Notes: generated from the sequence alone by a model not told the origin. A DNA stretch of 64,000 nt from Streptomyces sp. PKU-EA00015 (GCF_013387495.1 NZ_JABZEE010000025.1:62001-126000), one strand, 5' to 3'. Positions 46,970-55,369 are shown, counted from the stretch's first letter. A program made the numbers and translations.

Positions 46970-47007
46970 GGGGCGCTTCCGTGCTGTCCAGGCGGAGGGA
47001 GCGCCCC
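46970..47007 (-). terminator. Intergenic hairpin, copy 2
   Basis: It repeats the 46203-46240 structure with one G-T pair in the stem (46970-46980 with 46997-47007) and the same loop (GTGCTGTCCAGGC). It lies between the 73-aa gene and the 136-aa gene. Confidence 0.6.
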
Positions 47008-47019
47008 TGGGGAGTTGGG

Positions 47020-47241
47020 CTACAGGCCCCAGTACGTCGGGCGGCGGGTGGCACCGGTCCAGGTGCACGCGGCGGCGTGGGCGCGGGCCTTCTCGTCGAT
47101 TCCCTCGGGGTCTCCGATCTCGGAGTGCGTGTGCCAGCAGTCGTCGCACTGGTGGCCGTTGTGCAGGAGCGGGAGGTCGAGAACGGCGGTGACGGTGCGG
47201 CCGCCAGCGGTGCGGTAGCGGCTGCCGGTCCTCTGCGGCAT
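47020..47241 (-). CDS. Small Cys/His element protein, 73 aa
   Basis: The sequence contains LLHNGHQCDDCWHTHSEIGD and HAAACTWTG, giving a possible zinc site from two or three Cys and His. ATG 47241 has GAGGACC upstream. Conserved small genes like this are common downstream of traB on Streptomyces elements. Confidence 0.65.
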   Translation of the reverse strand: MPQRTGSRYRTAGGRTVTAVLDLPLLHNGHQCDDCWHTHSEIGDPEGIDEKARAHAAACTWTGATRRPTYWGL

Positions 47242-47314
47242 CGGTCCTCCTGCTGGTCGGTCTGTGAGGGTTCGAGGGGCGGTTTGAGGGGTGGTGGCCC
47301 CCGGTGGGCGGTGC

Positions 47315-47400
47315 GTTTGTCCTGGTTTGCCGGGTGGTCGCGCGGGCGGTCTGGGTGGTCTGCCGCCCGGGTCGGGGGTCCGCGCGACCGTAGGACAAAC
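47315..47400. repeat. Nested inverted repeats downstream of traB
   Basis: GTTTGTCCT (47315-47323) pairs with AGGACAAAC (47392-47400), and inside it GGTCGCGCGG (47336-47345) pairs with CCGCGCGACC (47380-47389). Two GACCGGG motifs follow (47415-47432). The structure lies in the 218-bp gap after the translocase gene, the place where some Streptomyces plasmids keep their transfer (clt) locus. Terminator function is equally possible. Confidence 0.5.
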
Positions 47401-47459
47401 CGGTGCAATATGGGCGGCGACCGGGGGGTGACCGGGATGCCGACTGGGTTGGTATGGCC

Positions 47460-49688
47460 CTATTTATCGGTCTGGGCGGCGGTGAGCTGGTCGCGGAGGT
47501 AGCCGTTGGGGTTGGCCATGCCGTCCCACGGCCCGAGCTTCTGCGTGCGGCCGGCGCCCGCGTCGCGGAGCCTTGCCTGGAGCTGAGCGGTGGTCATCTC
47601 CCCGTAAGGGGCGGGGCGGTGGTCGACGAGGAGCTTGAGGAGGACCTCGGTGCGGGCCCGGTCGAATCCAGCCTGGTCGAGGACGGCGACGCAGTCCTCG
47701 AGCAGCTGCGCGACGGCGGCCGCGGCCGCGTCCTCCTTGCCGTACTCGACCGCATCGCCGGTCAGGGTGCCCGCGTCGGTGCGGAGCTGGCGGCCGCGCA
47801 GGCAGATCTCCCGGAAGTCAGGGAGGTCGATGACGTCGGCCTTGAGGGTGACGTGGCCCTGCTCGCCGCCCTGGTCCAGGACGACGACGCCCTTGGACGC
47901 CTCGGTGAGCAGGTGCGGGGCGGCGCCGTTGGCCACCGCGTCGTCACCGAGGACCATCTTGGCGCTGTTGTCGCCCTTGACCCGGTAGCTGGCGCGCTTG
48001 GCGCAGACCTCGCGGAGTTTGGTCGGGACCGAGTCGGCGTCCGGGCGCTGGGTGATGAAGACGCCCATGCCGCCGACGAACCGGGTGACACGTACGTAGC
48101 GGGCGAAGGCCTCCACCATGAGGTCGCGGCCGGAGCGGGACTTGGGCCGGCCACCGCCCTCGGGCTCGTCCTCGATGGCGACCTGGACCAGCGCGGCGCC
48201 GTCCAGGAGCTCCTGGAGCTCGTCGACGACCAGGAGCACCGGGCCCATGCCCTTCTTCGCTAGGTCCAGGGTGATCTTCCCCTCGGGGACGGTGTCCGGG
48301 TCCTCCTCGTAGAGGCGGTCCAGCTCGGTGCCCCGGTCCTGCATCTCGCCGATGGTCCGCTCCATCACCCGGAGGACACGGCGGATGATGTCGGGCGTCG
48401 CCCCGGCGATCCACTGGTGGGCGACGTGCCGCAGCGGGGCCCAGTCCGGGCCGGTCTTGCCGGTGACAACGATGATGCGGACGGTCGGGTCCAGCGCCGC
48501 GGCGGCGGCGACCAGGCGGGCCATGTAGCTCTTGCCGTAGCCCATGAGGCCGCCGATCAGCAGCGAAGACCACAGCAGGTGCATCTCGTGGCGGGTGTTG
48601 CGGGCGTCGGCGCCGAGCGGGACGCCGTGGTTCCAGAAGTCCCAGCGCTCCATCTCGATGAGCCGGGACGGGGTCTTGTGGCTGCCGTAGGGGTTGTCCT
48701 CGTTGGCGACCCAGAGTACGAACCGGCCGTCGTGGCCGTCGTTGCTGGTGTCGGCGGCGATCTCGATGCGGGACTTCTTGATGCGCAGCGCGGACGCGAG
48801 CTCTTCGACCCGGCTGACGGCGGCTGATGCTTTGACGCCCCGGGGGAGTTCGACGGTGGCGGTCCAGCCGGGCCCGGACGGCTGGATGACTCCGGCGAGG
48901 TGGGTCTCATCCCGCTGGGCCTCGGTGATGATCCGTGCCTTGATGAGCGCGGTGACGAGGTCCTTCTCGCCCTGGACGCGGCCGGACTCGGGCTTGATGA
49001 GGCTGACGCGGCCCATGGCGGCGAGCGTGTCCGGTACGAACGGCGCGGTGGGGTCGGCGGCTTCGGGGCTGGTGGCCTGGCCGGGGACGACGACGGCGGC
49101 CGCGGGCGTTTCGTCGGCGGCGAAGTCGCGGCCCAGGTACCACCAGGAGACGGGGGCGGCCCCGAGGGAGGCGAGGGCGAGCAGCGGCTCGACGGCGACG
49201 CCGTTGAGGTACGCGACGGCTCCGAGCGCCACGGCGCCGGCGCGGCTGGCCTTCTTGGTCCAGCGGGCTCGGATGAGGTCCTTGCCCGCGACCTTCATCC
49301 GGTCGGCTTCCTCTCCCTGGCGGAGTTGGAGCTGGGCCTCAAGTCCGGCGAGCTGCATGGCGATGCCGGTCGCCGTGTCTCCCTCGGAGGTACGGAGCTG
49401 GGAGCGCAGGACGTTGATGCGGCCCTTGAGTTCCCGCTGTCCCTGGTCCTGGGCCTGGCGGCGCTTATGTTCGATCTCGCGGGCGAGGTGCTCGTCGGTG
49501 ACGTCGGCGGTGGTGAACCACTCGCCCAGACGCCGGGCGACGTTGGCGCGCTGCCGCTCCAGCACGACACCGGCCTGCGCCGCGCGGGCCTTGGCCACGC
49601 CGCGGAGCTGCTCCAGGCGGCCGACTTCCTCCGCGTCGACGATGCCGCCGTCGTTGACCGGCGGGGTGCTGCTGACCTCAAGGGCCAT
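47460..49688 (-). CDS. TraB/TraSA-type FtsK/SpoIIIE DNA translocase
   Basis: A 742-residue conjugal translocase. The N-terminal 150 residues are coiled-coil, followed by a short membrane region (AGAVALGAVAYLNGVAVEPL, LLALASLGAAPVSWWYLG). The motor carries Walker A GLMGYGKS at about 380 and a Walker B-like VLLVVDELQELLDG, and the C-terminal winged helix (about 675-742, TTAQLQARLRDAG) should recognise transfer sites. In Streptomyces this hexamer alone moves double-stranded DNA between mycelia. ATG 49688 has GGAGGACACC upstream. It is the central gene of the element. Confidence 0.93.
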   Translation of the reverse strand: MALEVSSTPPVNDGGIVDAEEVGRLEQLRGVAKARAAQAGVVLERQRANVARRLGEWFTTADVTDEHLAREIEHKRRQAQDQGQRELKGRINVLRSQLRTSEGDTATGIAMQLAGLEAQLQLRQGEEADRMKVAGKDLIRARWTKKASRAGAVALGAVAYLNGVAVEPLLALASLGAAPVSWWYLGRDFAADETPAAAVVVPGQATSPEAADPTAPFVPDTLAAMGRVSLIKPESGRVQGEKDLVTALIKARIITEAQRDETHLAGVIQPSGPGWTATVELPRGVKASAAVSRVEELASALRIKKSRIEIAADTSNDGHDGRFVLWVANEDNPYGSHKTPSRLIEMERWDFWNHGVPLGADARNTRHEMHLLWSSLLIGGLMGYGKSYMARLVAAAAALDPTVRIIVVTGKTGPDWAPLRHVAHQWIAGATPDIIRRVLRVMERTIGEMQDRGTELDRLYEEDPDTVPEGKITLDLAKKGMGPVLLVVDELQELLDGAALVQVAIEDEPEGGGRPKSRSGRDLMVEAFARYVRVTRFVGGMGVFITQRPDADSVPTKLREVCAKRASYRVKGDNSAKMVLGDDAVANGAAPHLLTEASKGVVVLDQGGEQGHVTLKADVIDLPDFREICLRGRQLRTDAGTLTGDAVEYGKEDAAAAAVAQLLEDCVAVLDQAGFDRARTEVLLKLLVDHRPAPYGEMTTAQLQARLRDAGAGRTQKLGPWDGMANPNGYLRDQLTAAQTDK

Positions 49689-49793
49689 GGTGTCCTCCGA
49701 GGGTTGAAGTGCGACGGGTCTCACGGCTCGCACGGGTGCGATTCCTCGCACTCGTGCGAGCCGTATCACTGGAGTTCGGTGGTCAGTCCGGGG

Positions 49794-50321
49794 CTACAGG
49801 CCGCCGAAGATGTTCCCGAAGGCGGTCACGCCGGTGCCGCCGAGCTGGGTGACGAGCGGGCCGACGAACGTTCCGGCGAGGACGATCCCGAGGGCCATGG
49901 ACGTGAAGGCCCAGCCCTTGGAGACCTTGCCGCCCTTGATTCCGAAGAACAGGACGATGCCGAGGACCAGGGCGAGCACGGCGCCGGTGCCGAGCGCGGC
50001 GCCGTCTCCGGCCTGGGTATGGACCTGCTGCGGGTTGTAGCCGGGCTGCTGCTGGATCGGGGAGCCGACGCCGCCTGCGGCGAGCTGGACGATGGTGGTG
50101 CGGTGTCCGGCGTCGGCGCGGTAGGCGGCGGTGTCCAGGCCGCGGATGTGGACGGTCTTGCCGGACGGGAGGGTGACCGGGGCGCCGGCCGCGCGGTCGA
50201 CGGCGGCCTGGACGACGGTGGTGGCCTTCTCCGGGGTGTCGGCGTGGACGGTCCCGGCGGTGCCCAGGAGGGCGGCCGCGGCGGTACCGGTCAGGGCGAG
50301 GGTGCGGATGGTGCGGGCCAT
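49794..50321 (-). CDS. Secreted/membrane Spd-type element protein
   Basis: A 175-residue protein with an N-terminal signal (TLALTGTAAAALLGTAGTV, Ala-rich), a soluble stretch and two C-terminal hydrophobic helices (GTGAVLALVLGIVLFFGI and WAFTSMALGIVLAGTFVG). It lies directly upstream of traB and may help plasmid spread or the transfer pore. No exact family known. Confidence 0.7.
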   Translation of the reverse strand: MARTIRTLALTGTAAAALLGTAGTVHADTPEKATTVVQAAVDRAAGAPVTLPSGKTVHIRGLDTAAYRADAGHRTTIVQLAAGGVGSPIQQQPGYNPQQVHTQAGDGAALGTGAVLALVLGIVLFFGIKGGKVSKGWAFTSMALGIVLAGTFVGPLVTQLGGTGVTAFGNIFGGL

Positions 50322-50348
50322 GGTTGTGTTCTCCTTCGCGGGGCGGTG

Positions 50349-51533
50349 TCAGTCGGTGGGGCGGGAGGCGGTCACGGCCATCTGGCGGCGGGCGGCGGGG
50401 TGGTACTTGACCGTGCCGGGGCGGCGTCGGGGCGGGGTTCCGCCGTTGCGCTTGCGGCCGTCTTCGCCGGGCTTCTTCGACGCCTGCACGCGGGCCGTGG
50501 ACGGCTCGTCGGCGGCGGGGGGCGTTTGGGAATCGACCTGCGGTTTTGCGTCCTTCTCGGGGGCGTCCAGGGGGCCGTTCTGGGCGAGGCGGACGGCGCG
50601 CTTGGCGGCCCGCATGTGGGCGATCCGGTCGGCCGTCGAGCCGGGCTCCGCGCCGTGGATTTCCAGGCACGCGCGGGCGTAGGTCTTCTCGCTCGGGATG
50701 ACCTCCGGCCCCTCCGGTCGTCGCAGTCCGAACGGGCTCCGGCGGCGCCCGGGGCGGACCTCGCCCAGCGCGGTCGCGAGGTCGATCGCCCGCTCCCACG
50801 CGGCCGGGTCCCCGGCGGCCCGGGCGGCGTTGACCGCGTCCAGGCGCAGCAGCTCGGCACGGGCCGTACGGCGCTCGGCACGGCGGACGGAGCGGGGGGT
50901 GCGGCCCTCGCGCTTGGTGATCCGGCCGTGTTCGTGCAGGTCCCAGATCGCGGGACCGATGACGGAGCACAGCGCGCCGCCGATTCCGGTGGCGATGCCG
51001 TACTCGGCACTGCCGTGCGCCAAGTTGATGCCGGCGGCGATGAGCGCCTGGACCAGGGCCCCGAGCCGGTAGTGCCAGGACGGGCGGCCCTCGTCGATGG
51101 CGGCCTGCGCCCCGCACAGCAGCGCCCAGGCGACGCCCTCCAGGACGAAGGGCGCGGCGACGAGGAACCAGGCGTGCGGGTCCCAGAACGCCATGACCTG
51201 CATCGGCAGGCTGACGACGACGCACACGATCGCGATGGTCTTCGCGGCCTTCCGCCAGGTCGCGGCCGACTTCTCGGCCTTGGCCTTGGCGGCGGCCTCC
51301 TCCCTGCGGGTCTCCTCGCGGCGCCGGCGTTCCTCGGCCGCGTCGTCGAGGTCGCGCTGGATGTCCTTCTGCGCCTTGGCCCGGGCGCGCTCGTTCGCCA
51401 GCTCCTGGCGGACTCGCTCACCCTCGTTCTTGATGCGCTGGGCCTCGGCCTCGGCTTGCAGCTGCTCGGCACGAGCCAGGCCTTCGGCGTACGACCCGCC
51501 GGACTGATCAGGGTGCAACTCGGTGACGCTCAC
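50349..51533 (-). CDS. SpdB/DUF2637-type membrane protein
   Basis: A 394-residue protein. A long charged coiled coil (residues about 15-100, AEGLARAEQLQAEAEAQRI) leads into four hydrophobic helices (TIAIVCVVVSLPMQVMAFW, WFLVAAPFVLEGVAWALLC, LGALVQALIAAGINLAHG, IGGALCSVIGPAIWDL). A basic, Pro-rich cytoplasmic tail follows. This is the layout of SpdB-like spread proteins that work with TraB. The GTG at 51533 overlaps the previous stop by 4 bp and has GGGAGG upstream. Confidence 0.8.
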   Translation of the reverse strand: MSVTELHPDQSGGSYAEGLARAEQLQAEAEAQRIKNEGERVRQELANERARAKAQKDIQRDLDDAAEERRRREETRREEAAAKAKAEKSAATWRKAAKTIAIVCVVVSLPMQVMAFWDPHAWFLVAAPFVLEGVAWALLCGAQAAIDEGRPSWHYRLGALVQALIAAGINLAHGSAEYGIATGIGGALCSVIGPAIWDLHEHGRITKREGRTPRSVRRAERRTARAELLRLDAVNAARAAGDPAAWERAIDLATALGEVRPGRRRSPFGLRRPEGPEVIPSEKTYARACLEIHGAEPGSTADRIAHMRAAKRAVRLAQNGPLDAPEKDAKPQVDSQTPPAADEPSTARVQASKKPGEDGRKRNGGTPPRRRPGTVKYHPAARRQMAVTASRPTD

Positions 51534-51955
51534 CGGGCACCTCCCGACTGGCCCCCGGGTTCCCCGGCGTTCGCCAGGTCCTGGCCGGTGCGCCACGTCT
51601 GTGCCTCGTCGTCCGACAGGCTGCGGGTGCATGCGATCTCCACCTCGACGCCGTCGACCTCGACCGTGGCCTTGTGGCTCTCGAAGGCAGGGCAACCAGC
51701 AGTGGTGTCGTAGAACTTCACCTGTACCTCGGCGCCAAGGGCTTCAGCCCACGCGCGCACTCCGTCCACCTCACGGGGGTCGAGCTCGACCTGGGCGCTG
51801 CGGGTGCCGCCGAAGCCATCGGCTCGCGCGCTGGGGCGGATCTCCTTCAGGGGAAGTCCAGGGTGTTCGGCGAGCAGGCGGCGCACGACGCGGCTCACGC
51901 GGAATGCCGCGGCCTCGAAGACTTCGGTGGTGCCCAGCGGGCTACGTTCGGTCAT
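51530..51955 (-). CDS. Element hypothetical protein, 141 aa
   Basis: A soluble alpha/beta protein (FRVSRVVRRLLAEHPGLPLK; DGVRAWAEALGAEVQVKFY; VEVDGVEVEIACTRSLSDD). ATG 51955 is preceded by a G-rich RBS, and its stop overlaps the SpdB-like start (GTGA). Function unknown, but the coupling places it in the transfer operon. Confidence 0.7.
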   Translation of the reverse strand: MTERSPLGTTEVFEAAAFRVSRVVRRLLAEHPGLPLKEIRPSARADGFGGTRSAQVELDPREVDGVRAWAEALGAEVQVKFYDTTAGCPAFESHKATVEVDGVEVEIACTRSLSDDEAQTWRTGQDLANAGEPGGQSGGAR

Positions 51956-51957
51956 GC

Positions 51958-52143
51958 TCACCGCCGCTCCCCCGGTCCCAGGACAGCGCTCCGCCTGGGC
52001 AGCGGCTCGCTCCACACCAGCACGAGGGTGGCCGCGTTCAGTTCGGCCTCCACCTCGTCGCAGGCTTCGAGGTATCCCTCAAACTCCTCGGGGCTCCAGG
52101 TCGCGGGGTCGCCGTGCTCCCGGCGAAACTGCGTCGGGGTCAT
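51958..52143 (-). CDS. Small acidic element protein, 61 aa
   Basis: A short protein (MTPTQFRREHGDPATWSPEE; EGYLEACDEVEAELNAATLV). Its ATG overlaps the WhiB stop (TGATG), and its stop is 3 bp before the next start, so it is part of a tightly coupled series. No family assigned. Confidence 0.65.
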   Translation of the reverse strand: MTPTQFRREHGDPATWSPEEFEGYLEACDEVEAELNAATLVLVWSEPLPRRSAVLGPGERR

Positions 52144-52511
52144 GCCGCAACCCCCGTCCCACGCGAGCGCTCGGCGAGCCGACGGCGGATCAGGCGCCGT
52201 TCGGCGGGGGTGGTGCCGCCGAGGATCGCGAACTCGTCGCGGTTACGCAGCGCCTGCATCAGGCAGTCCCCAATGACGGGGCAGCGCGTGCACATGGCCT
52301 TGGCGTGCTCCACGGCCGCCACATCGGTCTCGTGCGGGAAGAACAGAGTGGTGTCTTCGCCAGCGCACGCGGCCCGCTGCTCGATGCTGATGTCGAGACG
52401 AGGAGCGGTCTGCGCGGCCCTCGCTGCCATCTGCGCTCGCCAGTCGGACGGAGCCGCGATGGGCTTCGACGACGCGGCCAAGCGCTCGGAGGTACGGCGC
52501 CGGGTCGCCAT
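52140..52511 (-). CDS. WhiB-family iron-sulfur regulator
   Basis: A 123-residue Wbl protein. The four cluster-binding Cys are present: AACAGEDTTLFFP for the first, then CTRCPVIGDC for the other three, followed by a GGTT turn and a basic DNA-binding tail (ERRLIRRRLAERSRG). Element-borne WhiB proteins probably adjust transfer genes to host state. Its start lies directly next to the stop of the HTH gene, and the two genes were duplicated together at 53.9-54.4 kb. Confidence 0.93.
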   Translation of the reverse strand: MATRRRTSERLAASSKPIAAPSDWRAQMAARAAQTAPRLDISIEQRAACAGEDTTLFFPHETDVAAVEHAKAMCTRCPVIGDCLMQALRNRDEFAILGGTTPAERRLIRRRLAERSRGTGVAA

Positions 52512-52826
52512 TCAGACCACCTCCGCGACGGTGGCCTCGGCCTGCCAAGTAGCCGTCCAATCGGCCACGTCGACCAACTGCCCGGACGTCGTGACGGATT
52601 CCAGCAGCAGCTCGATGGCCTTGATCGGGACGAGGATGCGACCCCGGATCTTGATCCCGGGGAACTCGCCGTCACGGATGGCGCGCCACAGGGTCTGGTA
52701 GCTCACGCTGAGCTGGTCGGCGGCTTCGGCGATAGTCACGGCGAGTTTGGCGCCGGGGTGACGCTCGCGGCCGGCCCGCTGCAGCTTTACGACGGGGGCG
52801 GCCTGTTTACTAACCTGGTCGTGCAT
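52512..52826 (-). CDS. Xis/AlpA-like helix-turn-helix protein
   Basis: A 104-residue protein with a winged helix of the excisionase type (AVTIAEAADQLSVSYQTLWR, then EFPGIKIRGRILVPIKAIE). It could be the excisionase or a transcription factor of the element. ATG 52826 has AGGAGG upstream. As first gene of the minus-strand operon it is controlled by the palindromic operators at 52961-53013. Confidence 0.85.
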   Translation of the reverse strand: MHDQVSKQAAPVVKLQRAGRERHPGAKLAVTIAEAADQLSVSYQTLWRAIRDGEFPGIKIRGRILVPIKAIELLLESVTTSGQLVDVADWTATWQAEATVAEVV

Positions 52827-52960
52827 CGATCCTCCTGCGTGCTCAGGGGGTGATGTGGGGCCCTGGTGAGGGATCGGTAGGTGCTGGCGGCACCGTGTGA
52901 TCTCGCATTCACCGGGGCTTTCCCATGGCAAGGGAGCTCTCCGAGACACCAATCTTTGGT

Positions 52961-53013
52961 TTGACATCTCTAGAGACGTTTCCTAGTGAAGCTGGCATCT
53001 CTAGAGATGTCAA
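52961..53013. promoter_or_regulatory. Face-to-face promoters with twin TCTCTAGAGA operators
   Basis: Two palindromes are present: TCTCTAGAGA (52967-52976) and the longer CATCTCTAGAGATG (52996-53009). Each directly follows a TTGACA -35 box, one on the plus strand (52961-52966) and one on the minus strand (TGTCAA at 53008-53013), so the promoters converge on and overlap each other's site. A TAGTGA at 52984-52989 fits a plus-strand -10 (17-bp spacing). A third half-like TCTAGAGAG lies at 53086-53094 ahead of the GntR start. The adjacent GntR protein is the obvious repressor. Confidence 0.75.
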
Positions 53014-53114
53014 CGGCTTCTGGTTCGCATCCCGTGAGGGGTGAGCGATCCCTTGATGTGCGCAGACGGGCATCACCCGTACGCTGTCTAGAGAGGAAGG
53101 AGAGTGATCGCTCG

Positions 53115-53873
53115 ATGGCCACCCAGGGCGCCAGTCGCCAGCCCAAGTACCAGCGGATCGCCGATGACCTGAAGCGGGCGATCAAGGACGGGGTCTATGC
53201 CCCCGGCGACCGGCTGCCTGGCGAGAATGACCTCATGGCCACTTATGAAGTGGCCCGCATGACCGCACGGCAGGCGCTCGGGGTGCTGCGGAGCGAAGGC
53301 GTCGCGGAGGCCCGCAAGGGGGCTGGCGTCTTCGTCCGTGCTTTCCGACCCCTCCGGCGTAGAGGGATTCAGCGTCTCGCGCAAGAGAACTGGGGCGCGG
53401 GACGGTCAATCTGGGCAGTCGATGTCGACAATCGGCAGCTGGTGGTCGACCAGCTTGAAGTCGGAGTGCGGCCAGCACCCGACCTGGTTGCGGCTGTGCT
53501 CGATCTGCCGCAAGGTGCGGATGCTTGTGTCCGGAGCCGGCGCTTCGTCTTGGATGGAAAGCCCGTGCTGCTCGCCAGGTCATACCTGTCGGCCGAGCTT
53601 GTTGCGGGATCGGCAATCCTCCAAGAGGACACGGGGCCGGGCGGAACATATGCGCGCCTCGCTGAACTCGGTCACAAGCCGGTCCACTTCCGTGAAGAGA
53701 TCCGCTGCCGGATGCCTGCACAGAGCGAGGCTGGACAGCTCGACCTCTCCATGGGGACGCCGGTGATCGAGATCTGTCGCACGGCCTTCGCTGAGGGGGG
53801 TAGGGCCGTCGAAGTGAACGAGATGGTCCTGGATTCGGCTTCGTACATCCTGGAGTACGACTTCGACGCCTGA
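53115..53873 (+). CDS. GntR-family repressor (KorSA-like)
   Basis: A 252-residue regulator. The N-terminal GntR winged helix is clear (YQRIADDLKRAIKDGVYAPG, then MTARQALGVLRSEGVAEARK), followed by a UTRA ligand domain ending VNEMVLDSASYILEYDF. In pSAM2 and relatives KorSA represses transfer and replication genes and itself. The position across twin palindromes from the transfer operon fits this. ATG 53115 is chosen because the longer frame covers the operators. Confidence 0.9.
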   Translation: MATQGASRQPKYQRIADDLKRAIKDGVYAPGDRLPGENDLMATYEVARMTARQALGVLRSEGVAEARKGAGVFVRAFRPLRRRGIQRLAQENWGAGRSIWAVDVDNRQLVVDQLEVGVRPAPDLVAAVLDLPQGADACVRSRRFVLDGKPVLLARSYLSAELVAGSAILQEDTGPGGTYARLAELGHKPVHFREEIRCRMPAQSEAGQLDLSMGTPVIEICRTAFAEGGRAVEVNEMVLDSASYILEYDFDA

Positions 53874-53910
53874 CTCGGCGGGACGTCGTCCCTCCTGCTC
53901 GACCAGGGCG

Positions 53911-54122
53911 GCGACCGTGCTCCATGCCCGCCGTGGCGTTCTCGTGGGGGAGAACAGGTCGGTGTCTTGGTCGGCGCATGGGGTCTGCCGCTCCGTGTTG
54001 TTGTCGGGTCGGGGAGCGGTTAGCGCGGCCCTCTCCGCCATCTGCGCTCGCCAGTCGAACGAAGCCGCAACGGGCTTGGACGATGCGGCAAGGCGCGCAG
54101 AGTTCCTTCGCGGGGTGGCCAT
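53911..54122 (-). pseudogene. Truncated whiB duplicate
   Basis: From the ATG at 54122 the frame reads MATPRRNSARLAASSKPVAA and FDWRAQMAERAALTAPRP, clearly the N-terminus of the 52140-52511 WhiB. It keeps the first Cys (TPCADQDTDLFSP) and then leaves the family; the CX2CX5C part is missing. Homology fades next to the 3' end of the GntR gene. Confidence 0.7.
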
Positions 54123-54123
54123 C

Positions 54124-54432
54124 TCAGGCAACCTCGGAAACGGCAGTCTCGGCTCGCCAAGCAGCCGTCCACTCGGCCACGTCAACGAGTTGCCCGGACT
54201 TGGTGACGGACTCCATCAGCAGCTCAATGGCCTTGATGGGTACGAGGATGCGGCCGCGGATCTTGATGCCGGGGAACTCGCCCTCGCGGATGGCGCGCCA
54301 CAGCGTCTGGTAGCTGACGCCGAGTTGCTCAGCAGCCTCAGCGATGGGGAGTGCGAGCCGATTGGGCTTATAGCTGCCGTTGATGCGCTGTAGCTTCACC
54401 GTGGGATCGGGCTGACCAGCCAGGTCGTCCAT
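54124..54432 (-). CDS. Duplicate Xis/AlpA-like helix-turn-helix protein
   Basis: A 102-residue paralogue of the 52512-52826 protein: nearly the same core (ALPIAEAAEQLGVSYQTLWR, GRILVPIKAIELLMES) but a different N-terminus (MDDLAGQPDPTVKLQRING). It remains intact although its whiB partner is truncated, so it may still bind DNA, perhaps at different sites. ATG 54432 is preceded by AGGAGT. Confidence 0.8.
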   Translation of the reverse strand: MDDLAGQPDPTVKLQRINGSYKPNRLALPIAEAAEQLGVSYQTLWRAIREGEFPGIKIRGRILVPIKAIELLMESVTKSGQLVDVAEWTAAWRAETAVSEVA

Positions 54433-54906
54433 CGATACTCCTGTACTCAGGGGATATCTCGGGTGTCAGAGAGGGGTGCGCGAGGTGCGTGAACACTTGG
54501 CGACCCGGTTCTCGGTCCTTGATCTCCTGAGGCTGACAGGACTTACAAGGGTGGAACGGCGGCGAGCGTCGGATTACCCGCAGGACGGGAAGCTTTCTTC
54601 TCGATTTCCCGCCGAGCGGGCAGGTCCGCCTTCACAGCTCGGTGTCGACGGCTGGGAGATGGAGAGAGTCATGTGCCGTCTCGATCAGCTCGGCCGCGTG
54701 GGTGATTGGGGCCTCTCAGGTCGATCAGAGGGCGATCCGGTTCGGCGGTGCTTGAGTTCAGGATCCGTTTCGCGGGACGGGGGCCGGGTACTTTGTCCGG
54801 GTTCGGAAGCTGGAAAGGCATCACGTCAGCGCACACCATCTGTGTAGCTCAGAGTGACGGCCTGTGTGAGACGTGCCTGCCGGCCGGGGATGACGTTCGC
54901 GAGGCG
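54433..54906. other. Gene-free stretch before the inverted-repeat array
   Basis: Some 470 bp with no gene that I trust; an open frame at 54476-54847 has Arg-rich, mixed composition. It leads into the repeats at 54907. Confidence 0.5.
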
Positions 54907-55076
54907 ACAGGGATTACAGGGAAAATCGCTGACCAGGCACCTTGCTCCTGTCAGAGAGCGCAGGGCCGTTACAGGGATTACAGGGGAAATCTCGTTTCCC
55001 TGTAATCCCTGTAACGACCCTGTCGTTTTCCCTGCCAGGGTTTCCCCAGGTCAGCGATTTTCCCTGTAATCCCTAT
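54907..55076. repeat. Nested inverted-repeat array, candidate oriT or origin
   Basis: Four copies of AGGGATTACAGGG(G)AAA lie as two plus then two minus orientations. The outer pair (54909-54934 and 55049-55074) is a perfect 26-bp inverted repeat. The inner pair (54968-54989 and 54995-55015) makes a 21-bp hairpin with one bulge and a 5-nt loop. There is no coding content. The array lies 650 bp upstream of the relaxase gene, where oriT would be expected; an iteron-type replication origin is the alternative. Confidence 0.6.
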
Positions 55077-55369
55077 CGGGTTGGGCCTTCGGTAGTGCCG
55101 ACCACGCCTCCACTAGTTACGGAACGTGGCTGGTGATGCGCGAGAACGCAGACGTGAGCCGCCCCGTGAGGGACGGCGTCGAGGCCGGCACCAGACGTCC
55201 CGAGGAAGTCGTCTTCGCGTTGCCGGCGGGCGTCGTGGTGCCTCAGGCGCCCGCCTCGCGGGAAGCCAGACAGATCGCTTCCCGCCCTGCGAGGCGTTCG
55301 GTGGTCTTGGCCGTTGTGGGCTTGTGACCAGGGACATCATCCGGGCATCAAGGATCACCGGAGGTAGCC

